Shown piece after piece: positions 60,830 to 64,000 of a stretch of DNA of 64,000 bases. Location of the stretch: contig NZ_CP072467.1 in assembly GCF_018437505.1 (NCBI RefSeq), positions 3,224,001 to 3,288,000 on the forward strand, in the 5' to 3' direction. A program made the translations under genes and the position numbers. The notes under the pieces are model-generated. The model was not told the origin of the DNA. It saw only the letters and a program-made list of their open reading frames with translations, and made no database searches. How positions within the stretch are numbered: position 1 is the stretch's first letter; every line of letters starts with the position of its first letter. The DNA comes from Spiractinospora alimapuensis. Lineage in GTDB: Bacteria; Actinomycetota; Actinomycetes; Streptosporangiales; Streptosporangiaceae.

Positions 60830-61255
60830 ATGACGACGATCTGGGACCGCCAGGTGCGGGAGTTCCTCCTGCACGGCACCCGCACTGCCAAAGTCGCCTA
60901 CACCTCCTCCGGCGGACACCCCCTGGTGGCCCCCGTGTGGTTCGTCCTGGAGGGGGAGGAGATCGTGTTCAACACCGGCAAGAACACCGCCAAGGCCGCC
61001 TCCATCAACCGCGACGCCCGCATCACCGTCTGCGTGGACCTTGAGCACATCCCCTACGCCTTCGTCCAGGTCCAGGGGACCGCGACCCTTTCCGAGGCCC
61101 CGGACGAACTCCTGCGCACCGCCACGATGATCGGCGAGCGCTACATGGGCCCGAGCCGCGCCACGGAGTTCGGCCGCCGCAACGGACAACCGGGCGAACT
61201 GGTGGTCCGCGTCCAACCAACGAAGGTCCTCGCCGGCTTCGAGATGACGGCCTGA
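60830..61255 (+). CDS. PPOX-class F420-dependent oxidoreductase
   Basis: 141 residues. The split-barrel flavin fold is seen in RTAKVAYTSSGGHPLVAPVW, FVLEGEEIVFNTGKNTAKAA and VCVDLEHIPYAFVQVQGTAT. The Asn-Thr-Gly-Lys-Asn segment is the usual cofactor phosphate contact of F420-binding PPOX proteins. It probably reduces a small organic substrate or biliverdin-like compound; the substrate cannot be read here. Confidence 0.88.
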   Translation: MTTIWDRQVREFLLHGTRTAKVAYTSSGGHPLVAPVWFVLEGEEIVFNTGKNTAKAASINRDARITVCVDLEHIPYAFVQVQGTATLSEAPDELLRTATMIGERYMGPSRATEFGRRNGQPGELVVRVQPTKVLAGFEMTA

Positions 61256-62013
61256 ACGGCCCTCACGCCCCAAACCGACCCGGGAGCCACCCGCCCGTCC
61301 CGGCCACACCAGACCCGGTCTGACCAGCCGACGCGTTGAGACAGCCTCCGCGAAGCCACGCTGGATCCACGTCCCCGCCCCGGCGGCGACGACCTTCTCT
61401 GCGACACCACCGCCAGCCGACCGTTTCGCTGCGGTCGCGCGTTCCCGAGGGAACCCCGGCCGCGCCGCACCAGAGCACCGGCCAGCGAATGCGCCAACTC
61501 ACGCCGAACAGGAACGCCCCTCGAAGCTCACTCCCTCGCGGCGCCCCACGTGGGCTCCGCACAACGCGCGGAGCCCACGTGTCCCGGACCGGCCGTGAGG
61601 CCTCCCCCGGCGACAGTCCCACCGCGGTCCCTCGTTCCCGAGGGAACCCCGGTCCCCGTGCGGGACAACCGGTCGGCGGAAGCACCGGCCCACCGTGAGT
61701 AGGCGGGCCCCGTCCCCTTGGCACGCGACCGACGCCACGAGGCACGGCCCCCGGAACTCACTCCCCTACGGCGAGCCGCACCGCCCGACGCATGTCGTCG
61801 GAGCCCACCCGTCTCGCCCCCGCGGGACGGTCCGGACCGGCGGTGGTGGACGCGCGTCGGTGGCGCGGGCCTCCGCTGAGGCTTCGGAGCCATGGCCTGT
61901 CTCCCGTTCCGTGTCCAGATCGGCCCGACGCTGACGGGTGACAGCACACCGTCAGCGTGCCCCCGAGCCGCGTCGCTGGAGGTCTCGCTGTGGACGACGC
62001 CCACGCGCGGCAC
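61256..62013. repeat. Gene-free stretch with degenerate repeats
   Basis: No credible gene is seen; the overlapping frames here have arginine/glycine-rich composition and no family motif. A near-duplication is present: the 18-base cgttcccgagggaacccc occurs at 61440-61457 and 61633-61650, 193 bases apart, each with a palindromic core GTTCCC-ga-GGGAAC, followed by related sequence (ctcactccctcgcgg near 61527, ctcactcccctacgg near 61757). Reading the minus strand, the peptide string VPSGTRDR occurs in both copies. It may be a decayed gene or a multicopy intergenic repeat of this genome. Confidence 0.5.
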
Positions 62014-62634
62014 CTACGCGCGGCGAACGTCGGTTCCCTGGATGAGGGGCAGCATCACCTCGTCCACGATGCTGACGACGAGATCGTCGCTGAGGTAGCC
62101 CGTGTGGAAGAGGAAGTGGAACCGGAGTGAGGCGTGGCCGGCCTCCAGTTGGCGGTCGGTGACGGATTCGACGTCCACTTCGCCGCGTTTCGCGGCGCGG
62201 TCCAGGAGATCGCGCATCACCACCATGGTGCGGCTCGCCTCACTGCCACGCAGGTCCTCGATGGTCGAGTGGTCGCGGATCGCGTCGCTGATGACGCCGC
62301 GCATGGCGGCACCGATCGGGCCCTGGAGTGCCTCCGCCGACCGACGCATGAAGGCCAATAGGTCACCGCGCAGGCTGCCGGTGTCGGTGATCTCGCCCTG
62401 GTGGGGAAAGGTCCGGCCCGCCGCCTCGTAGATGAGGTGGAGTTTGCTCGGCCATCGGCGGTAGACCGACGCCTTGCTCGCCTTGGCGCGCTCCGCCACG
62501 CGTTCGATGGTGAGTTCGGCGTAGCCCACCTCGGTGAGTTCGGCGAGCGCGGCGTCCAGGATCGCCGTGTGCAGGGTCTCGCCGCGTCGGCGCGACTTCC
62601 GACCGGGTTCCGCCGCCTCGGACACACCATCCAT
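62014..62634 (-). CDS. TetR family transcriptional regulator
   Basis: 206 residues from an ATG with GAGGAGGA upstream. The helix-turn-helix is ETLHTAILDAALAELTEVGY, LTIERVAERAKASKASVYRR and WPSKLHLIYEAA. The TetR_C_11-like tail includes RGDLLAFMRRSAEALQGPIG. It lies 19 bases downstream of the PEP-utilising enzyme gene, and both may be one operon. Confidence 0.9.
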   Translation of the reverse strand: MDGVSEAAEPGRKSRRRGETLHTAILDAALAELTEVGYAELTIERVAERAKASKASVYRRWPSKLHLIYEAAGRTFPHQGEITDTGSLRGDLLAFMRRSAEALQGPIGAAMRGVISDAIRDHSTIEDLRGSEASRTMVVMRDLLDRAAKRGEVDVESVTDRQLEAGHASLRFHFLFHTGYLSDDLVVSIVDEVMLPLIQGTDVRRA

Positions 62635-62652
62635 CGTTCCTCCTCACGACGG

Positions 62653-64000
62653 TCACCGTCCCTCCGGCTCCGCCCGGACCACGCCCAGGTCGCCGTCGAC
62701 GGTGACCCGTTGGCCGTCGACAAGGACGTTGGTCGCCGTCCCGGTACCCATCACGCCTGGGATACCACACTCACGGGCGACGATCGCCGCGTGCGACCCC
62801 GGGCCACCGGTGTCCACGACCACCGCCGCGGCGGTCCGGAACAGTGGGGTCCAGGCGGGATTGGTCGTGGGGCACACGAGGATCTCCCCACTGCGGAGCT
62901 TCCCGAACTCGGTCGGGTTCCGGATGACACGTACGACTCCGTTGGCCTGGCCGCCGCCACCGGGTGTCCCGGTCACCAGGGCGCCGTCGGTGTTCTGGCG
63001 GTTCGGGAACAGCGTGGTCGCGGCGATCAGGGGCGCGCCCTCCAGCTCCGCTCGGCGGGCTTGGCGGTCGCGGACCAGGGAGCGGAGTCGCTCCCCCTCG
63101 TCCGTGGGGACCTCCTCGGGGCGCGGCAGTTTCTCCACCTCGGAGAGGCGTAGATGCCAGATGTCGTCCGGGTGGCGCAGGACACCCGCGGCGGCGAGGC
63201 GGCGACCGATCTCGACGACGGCGCGGCGTACCAGGGGCAATGTCCGGGAGAACTCGAAGTGCGTGTCCTCCCGGAACGCCGCACCGATCCGGGCGGCCTC
63301 CACCCGACGGCGCAGACGGGCGCGACGCCGGGGGTTGCCTCGCAGGCGGGGGTGGGACTCCAGCCGCGCCAGTGCGTCCTCGCTGGGGTTGGACTCCTCG
63401 GTCTCCAGGTCACGCCGGGCGAGGGCCTGGATCGCCCCGATCGGGATCTCCCACGCCTCGCTCCACGTGGGCGCGGAGATGAGGGTGATGCTCTCGCTCT
63501 CCCGGTGCCCGAACTCGCCTAGGAAGCGTTCGAGGGCGGATCGCAGCTCCGGGTGGAGACCGGCGCGGAGTTGGGCCACGATGGCCTCCGCCGTCTCCTC
63601 CGCGAAGAGTCGGCGAAGCGCGGGATCCGCGCGCACCTCGTCCGCGAGGAGTTGGAGAGCGTCGTTGGCGTCCTGGGTTCTGGTGGGGGCGCCCGCCATC
63701 AGTTGGGAGAGTTGGTCCCTCACACCCAGTCGGGCGAGGGCCAGCCGAAGTCGGATGAGGGCGTACCCCGTGGCCGGCAGGTAGTCGACACGGGTCAGCG
63801 CCATCCGGTCCAACAGCTCCAGTGACTCCCGGGGCCGCCTGCACAGGGTGTCCCAGTCCAGCGTCGAAATGTCCCTCTTGGCCAGGGCGGCGACGTCCCG
63901 GTCGAACCGCTGGTAGCGGGGATCGTTGCGCCACTCGGCGGGGTCGTAGTGGCGGACCTTGCTCGCCAGCCGCAGCGGGGTGAGCACGGTGGCGAACGTG
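62653..64000 (-). CDS. PEP-utilising enzyme, C-terminal part (5' end beyond window)
   Basis: The frame is open to the right edge, so about 449 C-terminal residues are visible; a GTG at 63987 could start a shorter protein, but upstream residues TFATV continue in frame. The end carries the phosphohistidine swivel domain, with GGPGSHAAIVARECGIPGVMGTG preceded by ILVCPTTNPAWTPLF. This is the PEP-utilizers mobile domain of pyruvate phosphate dikinase, PEP synthase and rifampicin phosphotransferase. Which one cannot be told without the missing ATP-grasp domain. The large middle (about 250 residues, charged) is more like phosphotransferases that modify drugs or small molecules than classical PEP synthase. 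Confidence 0.8.
   Translation of the reverse strand, partial: TFATVLTPLRLASKVRHYDPAEWRNDPRYQRFDRDVAALAKRDISTLDWDTLCRRPRESLELLDRMALTRVDYLPATGYALIRLRLALARLGVRDQLSQLMAGAPTRTQDANDALQLLADEVRADPALRRLFAEETAEAIVAQLRAGLHPELRSALERFLGEFGHRESESITLISAPTWSEAWEIPIGAIQALARRDLETEESNPSEDALARLESHPRLRGNPRRRARLRRRVEAARIGAAFREDTHFEFSRTLPLVRRAVVEIGRRLAAAGVLRHPDDIWHLRLSEVEKLPRPEEVPTDEGERLRSLVRDRQARRAELEGAPLIAATTLFPNRQNTDGALVTGTPGGGGQANGVVRVIRNPTEFGKLRSGEILVCPTTNPAWTPLFRTAAAVVVDTGGPGSHAAIVARECGIPGVMGTGTATNVLVDGQRVTVDGDLGVVRAEPEGR

Overview
The window is high-GC DNA with short intergenic gaps, many GTG starts, F420-type oxidoreductases, a PaaX/TetR/IclR-rich regulator set and an eukaryotic-type Ser/Thr kinase. This points to a filamentous actinobacterium, plausibly of the Nocardiopsis/Streptomonospora group; the genus is inferred, since no rRNA marker is present. 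I see no tRNA, rRNA, insertion sequence or CRISPR array.

1-13.3 kb is mixed chromosomal content: a cut-off SDR, an exported beta-lactamase-fold serine hydrolase, small membrane proteins, a TetR/FAD-monooxygenase pair, an acyl-CoA desaturase, a frameshifted methyltransferase, an FMN reductase and an RND exporter.

13.3-25.8 kb is the most interesting part. It is a compact, apparently co-directional RiPP biosynthetic cluster that starts after an AT-rich promoter region and ends at a 22-bp perfect hairpin. The order is: ABC ATPase and permease, YcaO cyclodehydratase, a stand-alone zinc-finger partner protein, a fused E1-like/nitroreductase protein, a second nitroreductase-type dehydrogenase, five short Ser/Thr/Ala/Cys-rich precursor peptides (four of them too short for ordinary ORF calling), an RRE-plus-M50 membrane protease, a glutamylating LanB split into two overlapping genes, and one SpaB_C-type protein. 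The enzymes imply azol(in)es at Cys/Ser/Thr plus dehydroamino acids. The product is a goadsporin-like dehydrated azole peptide, or a thiopeptide if the single SpaB_C protein is a pyridine synthase.

25.9-32.6 kb has small membrane proteins with a winged-helix regulator, a second TetR/FAD-monooxygenase pair, an esterase, and a PD-(D/E)XK-like gene whose C-terminal end is duplicated next door. 32.6-45.8 kb is a nearly complete oxidative uronate/aldarate pathway: a Tat-exported beta-helix protein, a TRAP uptake system (dctPQM), uronate dehydrogenase, glucarate dehydratase, 5-dehydro-4-deoxyglucarate dehydratase and ketoglutarate semialdehyde dehydrogenase, with two IclR regulators. An adjacent amidohydrolase is a candidate for the missing lactonase.

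46.7-54.7 kb holds a PaaX regulator diverging from boxC and boxB (aerobic benzoyl-CoA epoxide pathway, without boxA), a sensor Ser/Thr kinase and a propionyl-CoA synthetase-like enzyme. 54.9-64 kb has a third TetR/FAD-monooxygenase pair, a cold-shock protein, F420-type oxidoreductases, OsmC, an AlkZ-like protein, a VIT-family metal transporter, a degenerate repeat region without a convincing gene, another TetR, and the C-terminal part of a PEP-utilising enzyme cut by the window edge. Functions are read from motifs and context only; no database search was possible.
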